NCBI GenBank assembly: GCA_951230915.1
Contig: OX579633.1
Location: 22,726,574-22,790,573, forward strand
Reading direction: 5' to 3'
Source of the DNA: Antitrichia curtipendula
Lineage: Eukaryota; Streptophyta; Bryopsida; Hypnales; Leucodontaceae
Length of the DNA stretch: 64,000 bases
The notes beneath the pieces were generated by a model. It was not told the origin of the DNA. It saw only the letters and a program-made list of their open reading frames with translations, and did not search any database. The stretch's first letter is position 1; every line of letters starts with the position of its first letter. The position numbers were made by a program, and so were the translations under genes. This document shows positions 46,356 through 57,633 of the stretch, in pieces.

Positions 46356-46483
46356 GGGTCGCTCGGGGGAACTGGGAGGTCGCTTGGGCACACTAGGAGG
46401 TCGCTCGGGCACACTAGGAGGTCGCTCGGGCACACTAGGAGGTCGCTCGGGAAAACTGGGAGGTTGCTTGGGGCAAACTGGAG
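46356..46483. repeat. 21-bp minisatellite, about six units
   Basis: The unit GGAGGTCGCTCGGGCACACTA is repeated with minor changes (lengths of 20-21 nt). Read on the minus strand it gives a PERPPSV heptad-like repeat, but the frame has no other support. It lies inside the 4.7-kb insertion. Confidence 0.7.
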
Positions 46484-47463
46484 GTGAGTCGCTGGACTTC
46501 CAAAGTCCAAACATCCACAGATCAAACTTTGGAAAAACTTTGAAACTAAAACTCAACCAAACTAAGGTTGGCCGTTGCTCGCCACACCACCCAATTTTGG
46601 TTTCTTTCTCCATTTTCCTAGAATTCTAGTCAACACTCTCAAATTCAAAATTATCACTACATTCACAAACTCAAATACTCCATAGCCAACTTTCAAATGA
46701 CAATCAAACTTGAAGAAAACCACACTTAAAGAAGACGAAGTGGCGGCTTGAGAAGGAATTAGGATTAAAATACTAATTTTTTCAACAAATTTAACTATTC
46801 ACGTGGGTTTTATTTTTTGTTTTGTTGTGCGTTTTTCTATTCATTTACTACTCATTTAGGATTTATTTTGGTTTTTATTCCGTCACTATTCATCTACTAT
46901 TCAGTGCGGGACAATTTTTTTTTTTTTTTTTTTTTCTCCTATTCATTTACTATTCATTCAGAATAATGATTTGAATTGTTCTTTTTACTATTGAAAAATT
47001 TGGTTTTAGTCATTAATTAGGATTCCGGTGCAAATTAGTTGGTTGAATGTTGGTTTAAGTTTTGTTTTATTAGGCCTAATAAGTCAAATAGGAAAAAACA
47101 AGAAGTCAATTAAAATAATAGATTAATCCAACAAAAATAATAAACTAATGAATAACAAACAAAACTAACTATTCATTGGAATGTTATTAAAATTAAAAGA
47201 TATTAATCTTTTAATTTAATTCTTAAATAAAATAAACATTCAAGGTAGTTGGAAATAGGGCCTTGAGGTTTATTTTAATTCAAAGAGTGTTTTAAAAACC
47301 AACTAAAGACCATTAGAAATTTAATGTAAATTCCTAAACTCAAAGGAATTAAGTTAAATACTTAGACTAACCCTTTATTTATAAAAAATTAGCCAGAAAA
47401 GATGTAGGAAAGAGATTTTCCTCACATTCTAATACCAAAATCTCATCAAATAGACGAAGTATA

Positions 47464-47556
47464 CATGATGGAGGACGACAATTATTTTGAGTCCATTATG
47501 CTAGTGATTTGCGATGACGGGATTGTGACCACGATGGACATGGAGGTATGTTAATT
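47464..47556 (+). other. Exon-like fragment inside the LTR-like insertion
   Basis: The sequence ATGATGGAGGACGACAATTA starts a 31-codon acidic frame (MMEDDNYFESIML..DDGIVTTMDME) that ends at a good donor GAG|GTATGT. It has no counterpart in copy 1. It could be a short leader exon of an element-encoded transcript. Function is unknown. Confidence 0.3.
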
Positions 47557-48417
47557 TTATCCTTTCTTTTGCTTTGTTTTTTGTTTTAAAATTAAAGTTC
47601 AAATCATTGTTGTTAGAAGTTAGTTTTAGATTAGGATTTTAGGATTTAGGTTAGAATTTAGAACCTAATAGGTAATTTAGAGGTTACTAAAGTCAAATCA
47701 CACTTAAAATTTAACCCAACAACAAAAAGTTACTAATAATTAACCATAACCATAAGATTGGATGATAATTTAAGATTTTCATCCACAAAAATCTTTAAAG
47801 AATCTTTTAGAAGGAATCAAACAAGGAACTCATAAAGATTCCAAAATCCCTTTTTACTTTTGAAAATACTTTATTTTTGAAGGATAAAAGGTTGGATGAA
47901 GTTTGAGACCAATTTTTGATGAAAAACATTCAAATAGGTCAAAATCCCAATTAATCTTAAGAATCCATAACTTAAAGGAATTACTAACTTAACCTTAGAA
48001 TTTAGAATTATTTTGGATTGATTTGCTATTTTAGATTAGTGGATGAAGGTTAGCACAACTAAGGGACCAAACTCATCCTGTGGTAACTTTTGCTAAAAAT
48101 CTTGGAATCTAGTTTTCTTTATCATTCTGGGAAAGAAATTTTATATTCTAAAAGGCTACTTAGATACAATTTTAGTTAGATTAGATTTTGTTTTTGTTTC
48201 TCTTGTTTACCTAACCATAACGTTTTAACTAGTTAACCATTAGTTTTTTTTTAGAATTAGTAAAAATTTACAAGATCATCAGTTACAAAAAGTGTCCATT
48301 ACTTGGAAGGCAAACACTTATTTAAGAACACCCAATCAGGAGTGAATCTCCAACGAAACAACCGCTAGAGCCTGTGTGTAACTTTCTGACTCAAAGGTGG
48401 AGTTAGAAACACTCACA

Positions 48418-49108
48418 TGCCAAAGAATAGCTTGGCATCTAAGATTGTAGACATTCCATAAGACATTGGCGGAAATGTAAAGGAAATAGATTACGAGGAG
48501 GTATGCAAATCATACATGGATTATTGGTCGGCATGCACAGAGTCCTATATTAAAGGGATTGGGCAGAAATTTGAGATTTCAATAGATCTACTGGAGAGGC
48601 CGCCTCAGAACCTAAACATTTGTGAATTAGAAGAACAAGGTGTAAAGAAAACCCCTTAACTTCCTTCTCAACATGCCTAACCCTGACAAAAAGATGACAC
48701 TTTGCACCTATTCTTAGAGAGTGAAGACAAAGCCTGAAAAGTTTGAGGAAGTCAAGGCTGGGAAGTTCTGGATGGTCAACGGGTAGCATTACGTGGCTGC
48801 ATTACAGAGAATGCAAGGGATGGACCAAATTCCTGACGACAAAAAAGTAAAATTCAAGAAGTGGGATTGCTTTGTTGTCTGGAACAAGGACAACAATATT
48901 ATCCGAAAAATTTCGGCGTACTATAATCGAGTCAACCATTTCCAGAACTTCATGCCAATGTGGTCAACCAACATCCTTGCATCGAGGTCTGTCTTGACAA
49001 GTATGGGAAGTCTAACTCCACCAAGAGAGTCCACTGAGTTAGGGAAGATTTTCAACACCGAGAGGAAGACAAAGGCAAATGCCAATAATTAGAGATTGTT
49101 TGCGGTAT
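48418..49108 (+). pseudogene. Copy 2, exon 1 second part (NGQH region)
   Basis: It resumes at PKNSLASKIVDIP and matches copy 1 through EIDYEEVCKSYMDYWSACTE, RPPQNLNI, FWMVNG (the Gln of NGQH is a TAG here) and DNNIIRKISAYYNRVNHFQN to the decayed exon end near 49108. Several stops. Confidence 0.65.
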
Positions 49109-49181
49109 TTACATGAACTTCAGCTCGAGTTGATCTAATGTCCAAGTGATTTTGTAATGTTTCCAATTTTTTATTGTTTAA

Positions 49182-49989
49182 CCCCTAAAGGACCAGCCTG
49201 CAGAATTTGGCAACATAAAAAATTGGGCAGGTACATGTGGCCAGAGATTTACAAGTTTGAGGCTGAAATTTTAATAGAAGTTGTGGACGAGGAGTATCTT
49301 TCATTTGAACTAAATTTTATGACATTTGGAAATACGAGTCAAAAGTTATGGCCTAATATGTTACTTTTTTTCTCAGCCGGGCAGTTAGGTCAAATCAGTA
49401 AAAATCACTTTTTTCAGAAACAAAAATTTGAAACTGGTTTTCCAAAGCTATCTATATGTGGAAAGCTTTTAATCATTCCATTTTGACCAATGAGTCAAAA
49501 GTTATGAGGAGTTTTAGTTTGCGGACAGTTTTGGAATCTCTACTCTAAAATAAACTTTGAAGTCTTTTATTTTACTCAATTTTCAATATCTTTTGAAAAA
49601 AAAAAAATCATAGGATGTAGATTGTTTAATACAACATTTCAACCATTGGGATTGGCATTTTTCAATTTCATATCTAAATTCTTAACAATTTAGTATTTTG
49701 AATCATTCTCTACTTCATTCTACTTACTATTTTTTTCCTATATGTTATACAATTCCAAATGATGTGAAATTTTTCAAGCATGTAGCCAACTTGTTTAGGA
49801 AAAAGAATCCAAAGAAGCACCACCATTTTGGACATTTTTTCATAGAAAAGTGAGCTTTTGAAGTGCAGCTGCCCGGTTTTTTGTAGGGGTCAAAAAACGA
49901 TTTCAGTGATTTTGAATGCTTATATCTTGCAATCCACGTGGTGGAAATTTCTGAAATTTTTACCACATATTCTCAAGTCAGCATACTAT
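49182..49989 (+). mobile_element. Truncated TTAA-type MITE in an intron of copy 2
   Basis: TTAA at 49178-49181, then CCCCTAAAGGACCAGCC. It matches 33808-34600 closely and stops at CAGCATACTA, where the homology to the full element ends and intron sequence of copy 2 resumes. The right terminus is missing. The matching intron in copy 1 (6579-6718) is empty. Confidence 0.75.
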
Positions 49990-50026
49990 TCTGACAAAAG
50001 TTGTTTGTGTCGAGTTCAATGTACAG

Positions 50027-51372
50027 GAGTTCAAATCCGCCATCAAACTAAGGTTTGCCATGATTGACATAAAGAAGAATCAAAGCAATTTTGGCAAGAA
50101 GAACCCAAGAGACATTGACATTCACAATGAGATCAAGCTCATTACTGCTTCTCAAGATGACTACGACCTCTGGGCAGAGGTAATATCTAGTCAGTCGCAA
50201 CTCGCAAGGGGAGCTGATTGACCTAAACTCTTTGATGGCGTTCAGGGACGTCAAGGACTGGCACTCGGAAAAAGACGATGTCATTTCACGGGAGTTCTTA
50301 AAATGGATTGGGAATATCACCAAAAACAATCTAAAGAAGCTTGCCTTGCATCTACTATACAAAACAAAGAACTAGATGCACAAGCATTCGAAAGTTGTCA
50401 TGAAGGCACTAAAGTCAGTCTTCCCTGACTTCTACATTGCAAAAGATTGGCTTGAGAGAACAAAGAGGAAAGTTGTTGTGAGGATACAAATTCATAACCT
50501 GGACCTGAAGCTCAAGTTATTTGACAAAGACGGCAATTCAAGGATAGAAGCTTAGAAAGATTTAAAACATGTCTACAATGTTAGCAAGGCCACAAAAAAA
50601 ACACTTCTCACAGGGCCATGGAAAACCTTCTTCATTCAAACGAAGATGCCTTCCAATAAGAAAAAGACCATTGATGAGCTGTCTCTTATGGCAAAGGAAT
50701 TCTTCAAGGTTTTCCTAAAGAGCAAGGGCAGGTTCGTAAAGTCAAAAGCAAGGGCCTTCTTTCGGCCCTACAAAATGAAAGATGACAAGCTTGGCTAGTG
50801 AGATATGAATGTATGGGATGAGAATGTGCAATCAAGAATCAAGATGGCAATCATAGACTTCAAGAACATCCCGGATATTAACAATAGGGGTCCAAACGCA
50901 TGGAATGCTTCTTTCTATGAAAAGTTCATCGGAATTCTCAAGGAAGATGTAGACATTGAGCTAAACCATCCAAAGGTGTACCTCTCGATTGCTGAAGAGA
51001 AAGAGGTGGAATTAGAACTTTGAGGCTTCATTGGGACTTACATTTTGGGGGAGAATTATTCAGTGCGCTAAAGCCGACTATCTTCCGTTGACTTTTGAAC
51101 GGATTGGAGAGATCTCAGAGAGGAGCACACGAGCAAAGGATCCAGTGTAGCTATTCTTCCTTGTAAGGAACGGGGCTGCCATCAAGACCCACCAAATTTC
51201 CAGAACATTTACGGTTCCACCTAAATTGCACTATAATACGAGGAGGTAGACCGTGGAGGTGGAATACAGGATTTATGACATGGAACTTCAAATGAAGTTT
51301 TATTTGAGCATCTTGGATCTATTTGTAGTATTGTCGTATTTTGCAGGAGGAAAAATTACTTGTGCCGCATCG
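50027..51372 (+). pseudogene. Copy 2, exon 2
   Basis: The acceptor GTACAG and EFKSAIKLRFAMIDIKKNQ are kept. Matches to copy 1 continue throughout (DIDIHNEIKLITASQD, NVWDE, STRAKDPV, TVEVEYRIYDMEL). In-frame stops occur where copy 1 has Trp or Gln, for example near 50557, 50802, 51147 and 51248. The donor is destroyed (GTAAGT in copy 1, ATGAGT here). Confidence 0.7.
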
Positions 51373-51493
51373 ATGAGTGTGCATATATGTGAATTTCATG
51401 TTTATGTCAACGAAATTGTCATGAACAAAAATCTGCTTTAACTCGGGTCAAGTTGAATATGTTGTTCTAATTGCGCTCTTGTTCCTTCCCATC

Positions 51494-52495
51494 AAATGCT
51501 CTCGTTGGATCATTAGATCGTTGGTGATAGCTTGAAGAAGAACAAGTTCCTTTCTCTGTGCGTGGAATTGGAAAACTTGGACAAGGATGATTTCCTTGAG
51601 TCAGTGTATTTCATGGATGAGCAAGAATTTGAAGAAAACAAGGCGAAGGCAACGTCTTCTACATGTAGAAGAGAGACGTTGTCTTTAGGGAAGGGGAAGG
51701 AACCGCTGGAAGATTATCCCCAAAAAAATCTAGATCTGTCTTTTGGGGATGATGTTATCGACCTCATTGCAGATATTGAGGACGAGGTAGAGCCCTAGAC
51801 CAATCCAATCGAAACTACACTAGAGTTGATTCTAGGGAGAAGAGTTGAGTCGGCTATGGTTTCCAAAACTAGTGAGATGAAGGGATCATCTGGTTCTTTT
51901 GCCCAAGATAATTGACTGCCTATCTTGCGTCCGCGGGCCTCACAAAAGAGGAAGTCACCTACATCAACGTCGGCTATTCCAATTGATCAGTAAATGATCC
52001 TGAATTTCATTCAAAAAAACAATGAAGAGTAGGCAGGGCAGCGGTAAGAGTATCAAGAAAAGTAGAGGGAGGAGAACAAGTGTACCGATTGGATACCCAA
52101 GACATAATGAAGCAATGGGTGGATTCGATGCCTGAAATCATGTCGAGGGTGGCAGTGGCAATTGTCACTATGTTGTTGAGTGCGAGGCCGATGATGATGT
52201 TGGATCCGGCTACAGAATCTCTACAGTTGTTGCTTGGTAATCATACGCAAGAATCAACTGATAGTGCTAGACAAGTACAGACCCAACTTCATTGGCGTGC
52301 CGGGCACAACAAAGAATTTAATGGCCCAAGCATCACCGAGCTCTAGACCGGACCAAGTCAAGTCTATGCAAATTCCCAATAACATGGAGGTGGATCTTTG
52401 TGCACAAGGCGACGCAAACAACAACGCTGCACCGAATGTTGTCGCCAATCAATTGGATGAGCGAGGTTCCACGGAAGGAGTAGAGGCCTTGTGAC
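51494..52495 (+). pseudogene. Copy 2, exon 3
   Basis: It reads MLSLDH, a stop, IVGDSLKKNKFLSLCVELEN..DDFLESVYFMDEQEFEE, then decayed sequence with SQKRKSPT and PIDQ, a frameshift after EENK, then MKQWVDSMPEIMSRVAVA..ARPMMMLDPA and Gln/Ala-rich sequence. It supports one continuous ancestral frame across the internal stops of copy 1. Confidence 0.65.
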
Positions 52496-52729
52496 TAGTG
52501 TTCCTCCAGATTGTTCTTTGTGACTTCCTCAGCCTCCTCTTCAAATTGACTTGAGTTTAAAGTCCTTCCGTTTTTTGTAGACAGTGTAGAGCAATCACAA
52601 GCAGATAGGCTCAATTTCTTAGTTCATTGTATGTAATGTATCATTTTCTTTGTGAGAGAAATAGTGCAATATATTTTTTTTTCATAAATCATTGTCTGGT
52701 TTGAATTCCACAATCTCAAGCTTGATGTA

Positions 52730-53006
52730 TGTCAAAAATGTCCCTCTTCATGTTGCATGCAATGCCGCAAACACTGCTCTGAAGTCTTCCCCTGCATGTG
52801 TGATTGAGGAGTCTATGACTCACATACATAGTCCTGCATAAGAGGCATGTCCGCCATGTCCTCTAGAAATGAGAGTCGAGGAGGATCAAGACATTGAGGA
52901 GTAGGAAGTCATTTCCAACGACATTGATGTGGTAGTAGAGGTTTCTCCATCCGATGAACGAGGGGATCCAAAAATATCATCTCCGGTTCTTTTGATCAAG
53001 GATGCG
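52730..53006 (+). pseudogene. Copy 2, exon 4 remnant
   Basis: Poorly conserved Val/Glu/Pro-rich linker region with stops. It ends at the conserved donor GATGCG|GTATGT. The start is approximate; the acceptor of copy 1 (GCAG) has become ACAA. Confidence 0.45.
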
Positions 53007-53194
53007 GTATGTACTTTGCAATATATATAACAGTGTGCATGTTGTGGTCTTAGTCTGTCGCATTGATTACAAATCCTTGTTTTTTTGCATGATTGATGTG
53101 TTTTGTAATCTAGTAAGCTCGGCTTCCTTACTGGCTTCATGGTCGGAAGCCCACCTATTTAATTCGCATTGTATCTCTGTTCTTTATGAACAAG

Positions 53195-54110
53195 GTAACA
53201 GTGAGAGAACCGCTGCTAATTATAAGGGGGAAGTGCAAATTCTTAGTCCATTCACGAAAAAATTATTGAATGTCATTCTAGATCTGAATGGACTTTGTGT
53301 CTGTGTAATGTATTAAGATATCACATTAAAGAAAGAAGAGTTTGCTCTTCTAGTGAAGTAGTCCCTAGTACAGAGTACACCATTATGGAAATTAACAAGG
53401 TCACTCCTTGATCCCATGTCAGAAGGTTCTTGCGGGAGCTAACCTCCATCATAAATTTCATAGTCTGGAGTTCCACAGACCAGTCCTATGCCTAGTGCAT
53501 TTGTATATACCTTTTCCATAGCTTAACACCCCCATACAGTGTTCTCGGTCAAGAACAATGTGGCATTATGAAATTCAGAGGCAAAAATGGGATGCTACTG
53601 AACTATAGGTTGAAGGAATCGAAGGACCTGTATTACAAGCCATTGGAGAAGTTGTACAAACTAAAAGGTTCTGTCTTCACTAAAGACAACACTATAATAG
53701 TGGATGACAAGCCCAATAAGCACTTCATGAACAAACCCCACAAATGTAGTGCTCTCCGATTCATGGTCAACTCGTCGTTCAAAGGACTTAGACCAAGAGT
53801 TGGGATCCTCATATATGACCTTATTCCTTGGATTAAGAGATGGCATGTAGAAAGACCTTGGAAATTGTTCCCTTTTCATAGAGACAACGATGTGGGGGGG
53901 ATCCACCTCATGCATGAGCTCGACCAGTCCAAGTACAAGGAGCTCCGCACGGCACTTGCGGTCTCCAATGAACTTCATAATGAGCAAAAGGTGGATGATT
54001 TTGGACGTCATTTGCTTTTGGAGAAGTTGAAGGCAACAAAGCACAAGGAGATTAGGCTCAGAAAAATCATGTTTTGTCCTTGTCCGCCTCCCAACAAAAG
54101 GAGTTTGTAG
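53195..54110 (+). pseudogene. Copy 2, exon 5: FCP1-like domain remnant
   Basis: LLNVILDLNGLCV is followed by frameshift and stops. An open stretch then runs GKNGMLLNYRL..KPLEKLYKLKGSVF, NTIIVDDKPNKHFMNKP, LIPWIKRWHVERPWKLFPFHR and DVGGIHLMHELDQSKYKELR to TAG at 54108-54110. Beyond ELDQSKYK it shows the uninterrupted C-terminal part (ALAVSNELHNEQKVDD..) that in copy 1 is cut by a TAA. Confidence 0.7.
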
Positions 54111-54269
54111 GATGTCATGGATTTTGTTGTCCCCTTATTTGTATTGAGAAGGTGCCTAATGAAGGTATTAAAATGTAATTTTTGGTTAATAAAATACAAT
54201 ACTTCATTTCAGTGAATATCTTTGTGTTAAGCCCAGGAGGTAAGTAATACTATCACACCTATAATTCAA

Positions 54270-55022
54270 CGTGGAGACAATTGTTTGGCCTCTGCTGATT
54301 CCCTAGGCAGCTTCATGCAACTCACCAAATCACTAGGTGGGATTTGACATATCATGTACTAGGCGGCCACCGCGTAGTCAACAATGGATTTTTCAACAAT
54401 GGACATAGATGATGGTGTGTTGAAAGTCCTCCCAATGGAGGGAAGGGCCCAAAATTAGTGTACTTTCATCTCCTCTCAAGTCCCATTCAATGTCTCCACG
54501 GGATTGCTCTAGAGTGAATCTTGAAACGTAGAAGAAGCTTTACGATGAAGAAATGGGTGTGGTGGCTTACCTATTGTGGAGGTGTGTTATCAACAATCAT
54601 TATTTGTACAGTCATATTCGTCTTCAAATTAAATTTTGTATACGTTGTAGGTTATGAATGTCTTATATTATTGATTTCTGCAAAATGATACAGGACACAG
54701 TGCCTATATCTATTGCCATCATCGGCAACACTTTTCAAGTCGTTGGACCTGTAGAACTTGAAGAGCGGCTTGCAATATCTGAAGGCGTGCTACCTCATCA
54801 GCCTCATCTGTCTTCTTTGGGCATTGAGAAACGACAACACAACACATGTTTTTGTTGCCTCTTCATTGTAGCCATGGTCCATAGGACGCTTGGGAGCAGA
54901 GGTCCTTGAATAAACAACGGCGGGAGAACGTATGCCAAAGATCCGCTAGTAGTAATAGATACAATCGAGGGTCAAAGTTATTAAAGGCACTAGGGATGTT
55001 GAAGAGTAGGTCACACTTGTAG
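54270..55022 (+). pseudogene. Copy 2, exons 6 and 7 remnants
   Basis: Exon 6 contains HIMY, STMDFSTMDIDDGV and the kept donor GAG|GTGTGT at 54582. Exon 7 starts after GATACAG at 54694 (DTVPISIAII) and ends with the basic tail QRSASSNRYNRGSKLLKALG..KSRSHL and TAG at 55020-55022. A CGG codon and a CAG codon of copy 1 are TGA and TAG here. Confidence 0.5.
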
Positions 55023-55395
55023 TTTGTGCATTGGAGACTATGAAGGACATCTTACTATCTCCATTACTAATAGTGATATAGAATTTTGGTGTATCACTCA
55101 AATGTTATTGAGTGATTTAAAATTTTGTATTCTTGGCACTTTAACGTTAGACAATGCTTCTACAAACATTCTTTTTGCATTGTGTTCATCCATTACATAT
55201 ATATTTGATGAACATTTTCAAATAATTGTGTTGCATATCGTAAATAGTGCATGGTATTTTGAAAATTTTCATTTGTAAATATTTTTTGAATGTCAGTGCA
55301 TTGATTTTCATCTGTTTATGTACAAGATTTCTTTTCTGGTCATGGTTTCTATACCTCTAGAGAGTCCAATGTCATTGAAAAAAACAACATTTCAT

Positions 55396-55430
55396 TGGAA
55401 AACTCCCAAAATAATGAATATAATGTTTTC
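55396..55430 (+). repeat. Shared downstream motif, copy c
   Basis: It reads TTGGAAAACTCCCAAAATAA then TGAATATAATGTT, about 375 bp after the end of copy 2. It matches 408-445 (minus) and 24668-24702 (plus). Confidence 0.6.
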
Positions 55431-57633
55431 TTAATTGTTTTTTCAATCTGCAACATGTTTGATTTTTAACTCCATGTGCATTAACGTATTGTATGATAAT
55501 TTTTTTTTTATAAACCGTAATACCTAAGTGTATATCAAAGTGTCTGCTTTGATCTTTAAGTTAAGTATTTATTACCCCATGGCCTAATTCCAAAGCATAA
55601 AATCATCCTTCTATTGTCCCTTACTCCAAAATTGGCAAGCAATTTCTTGTACATGCATAAATGAATCATTCTCTTGGCATGTTATAGTCTCAGTTTATTA
55701 AATTGTCTCAATTTAATGACTTCTTTTGCATGCTAAATTTAGAGTCACAAATAAAATGAGAATCCAAAATGTCTTGTTTTAATGAATATGGCCTTATGAC
55801 TATTTATTTGAAAATAATAAATGGAGGCTATCTTTTAACCCACATATTTTCCTAATTTTTGCCCAATACCCTCGTAAGTCATTGAATTATTGAAAATTTA
55901 GAGAAAAGAGTTGGAAATTTATTTTATACAAATGCTTAAAAACTAATTTAAGAATCTACAAACATTTGAATGAATGAAAAATTAAATTCCCTTATAAATA
56001 CAACATGCTTTCATTCATTGTTCAAAATTTGAAAGCCTAGTCTCCAAACACTAACTTCAAAATTTGTGTAAGAAATAAATTCCATCCATATGCTCTTTTC
56101 AAGTTTGCCTAGGTTTGTTGTAGTATGTTGGCCATTGAGTATCAAAACATTGAATGTTGAAATGAATAATATTGAATTATCATATTTTTGTACACAAATG
56201 TTGAGATGATAATTATGTGTACATCAGAATAGAGCTTTATAAAATTGTAAAATGGCAATTACTCCCTCTAACTTTGGAGCTCATTATCATTGTGAAAAAC
56301 TATGGCTTTCTGAAAGAATTGTATATGAAATCTGAAAGAGTTACATGTGTCATTCAGCCATTGTTGGTTAAACTTTTCCAAAAAATCTGAAAGAGGTACA
56401 TATGTCATTGTTCCATTGGTTGAAAAAATGAGATGGATGCTTGTAACATACTGCCCCTACTCCATATTTTTATTTCTCCGACATTGATTTTGCCTGCAAA
56501 AAATATGGGATATTCTTTTTCCCTCGTATGAATATATATATAATTCGTATCAATATGTATATATTTGTATGTATTTCACATACCACCTATATTTTGTATG
56601 CGTATCAATATTTATGTCTCATATCCTAGAGCACCAACTGTTAAGATTGTTTTTTACAACAACAATCAATAGTAAAGGTTTACTTTTTTAATTGGAGATC
56701 AACAACATTGGAGGGGGGGGGGGGGGGGGAAGGGAAGAAATTGACACAAGAACATTTGTTTGTCTCTTTTGCCTCATTGTCATTGTCACTGTGAAAAATG
56801 GGCATTCTATGATTATATTATTGAATGTAGTCTTCTTGTAAAGATAATAGCTCTAAAAATGATTAAAGAATTTTTTTGCATAACTAAGGTGTGCCTAGTT
56901 TGTTTAAAACAAAAGACAAAGATTTAGCATTTAAAGTAACTGATTTTGGATTAGCCTAGTTCTTTAAGGTAAAGTATTAATTAATGCCGTTGAAAGTTCA
57001 ATCCATACAACTCTTGAAGTAATGGAGGGAACACATTGGACCAAAAGTAGACATTTGGGACATTAATGTGATACTTTATTCAATTGAGTTCTATCCTTTC
57101 AATGCTATAACATTTGAATGAACATAAAGGACAAAAGATGGTTTGATGGTGGTCCATATGCATGCATCTCAAAGGGTATTGAAGATTTCATTCAAAAAAT
57201 GTTGACATAGAATGTTAACAAAAGTTTGAGTGCATCTAAGGTTTTGAAGCATCCTTGAATTCAAAATATTCTTGTAATCTACTTTCTTACAAGAAAATAG
57301 ATTACAAGAAAGTAAATTGGAAATACATTGAATTGGATATAACAATGCTTTGTAGATGTTTGTTTGTCAAAATGCACTCACTCAATGTGAGTTCAGTGAT
57401 CTATTTCCACCATTACTTATCCAAAAAATTAGTCCAATATTTTTACTCATTTAAAAGATAAAAATAAAACTCTTGTTTGTTCAAGAAAAGGCTTGTGTGC
57501 TCATGTACAATAATTGTAAAGCACACTAGTGAGATTGTTCAACGATTGCAATAACACGTTAATTACAATGGAATTTTACATTTGTAAGGTCAGCAATATG
57601 TGCAATCCTCAAAAGGGTGATACGAAAAGACCA
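55431..57633. other. AT-rich intergenic DNA with a 17-nt G run
   Basis: No gene is recognised. A run of 17 G residues lies at 56713-56729. At 57270-57310 a short inverted repeat (TCTACTTTCTTACAAGAAAA and TAGATTACAAGAAAGTAA) forms a hairpin. The far right adjoins the 3' end of FBN10 and must contain its 3'UTR; no single polyadenylation signal can be singled out. Confidence 0.4.

Larger units (their letters stand above)
43689..48417 (+). mobile_element. 4,729-bp LTR-like insertion in exon 1 of copy 2
   Basis: It starts TGTGAGCC and ends ACTCACA (TG..CA), flanked by a 5-bp direct repeat TGCCA (43684-43688 and 48418-48422). Copy 1 reads straight through this point (LLVPENSMASEIV). A 5-bp target duplication with TG..CA ends is the LTR-retrotransposon signature. 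I cannot see two long terminal repeats or pol genes, so a solo LTR or a large derivative without coding capacity is most likely. A TATATAAG at about 45260 may be the promoter within the LTR. Contains a minisatellite at 46356-46483. Confidence 0.65.
42929..55022 (+). pseudogene. FCP1-like multi-domain locus, copy 2 (strongly decayed)
   Basis: All exons of copy 1 are recognisable in the same order, in the opposite orientation. Parts are 42929-43688 plus 48418-49108 (exon 1, split by the LTR-like insert), 50027-51372, 51494-52495, about 52730-53006, 53195-54110, about 54270-54581 and 54694-55022. There are many in-frame stops, lost splice sites and small indels. Nucleotide identity with copy 1 is by eye about three quarters in exons. 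Copy 2 is more AT-rich, and many differences are C-to-T or G-to-A relative to copy 1. No part looks translatable at full length. Confidence 0.75.

Noticed and set aside
46290..46613. Pro-rich protein with heptad-like repeats on the minus strand
   Set aside because: The repeats are the 21-bp minisatellite read as protein; the frame lies inside an LTR-like insertion and has no other support.
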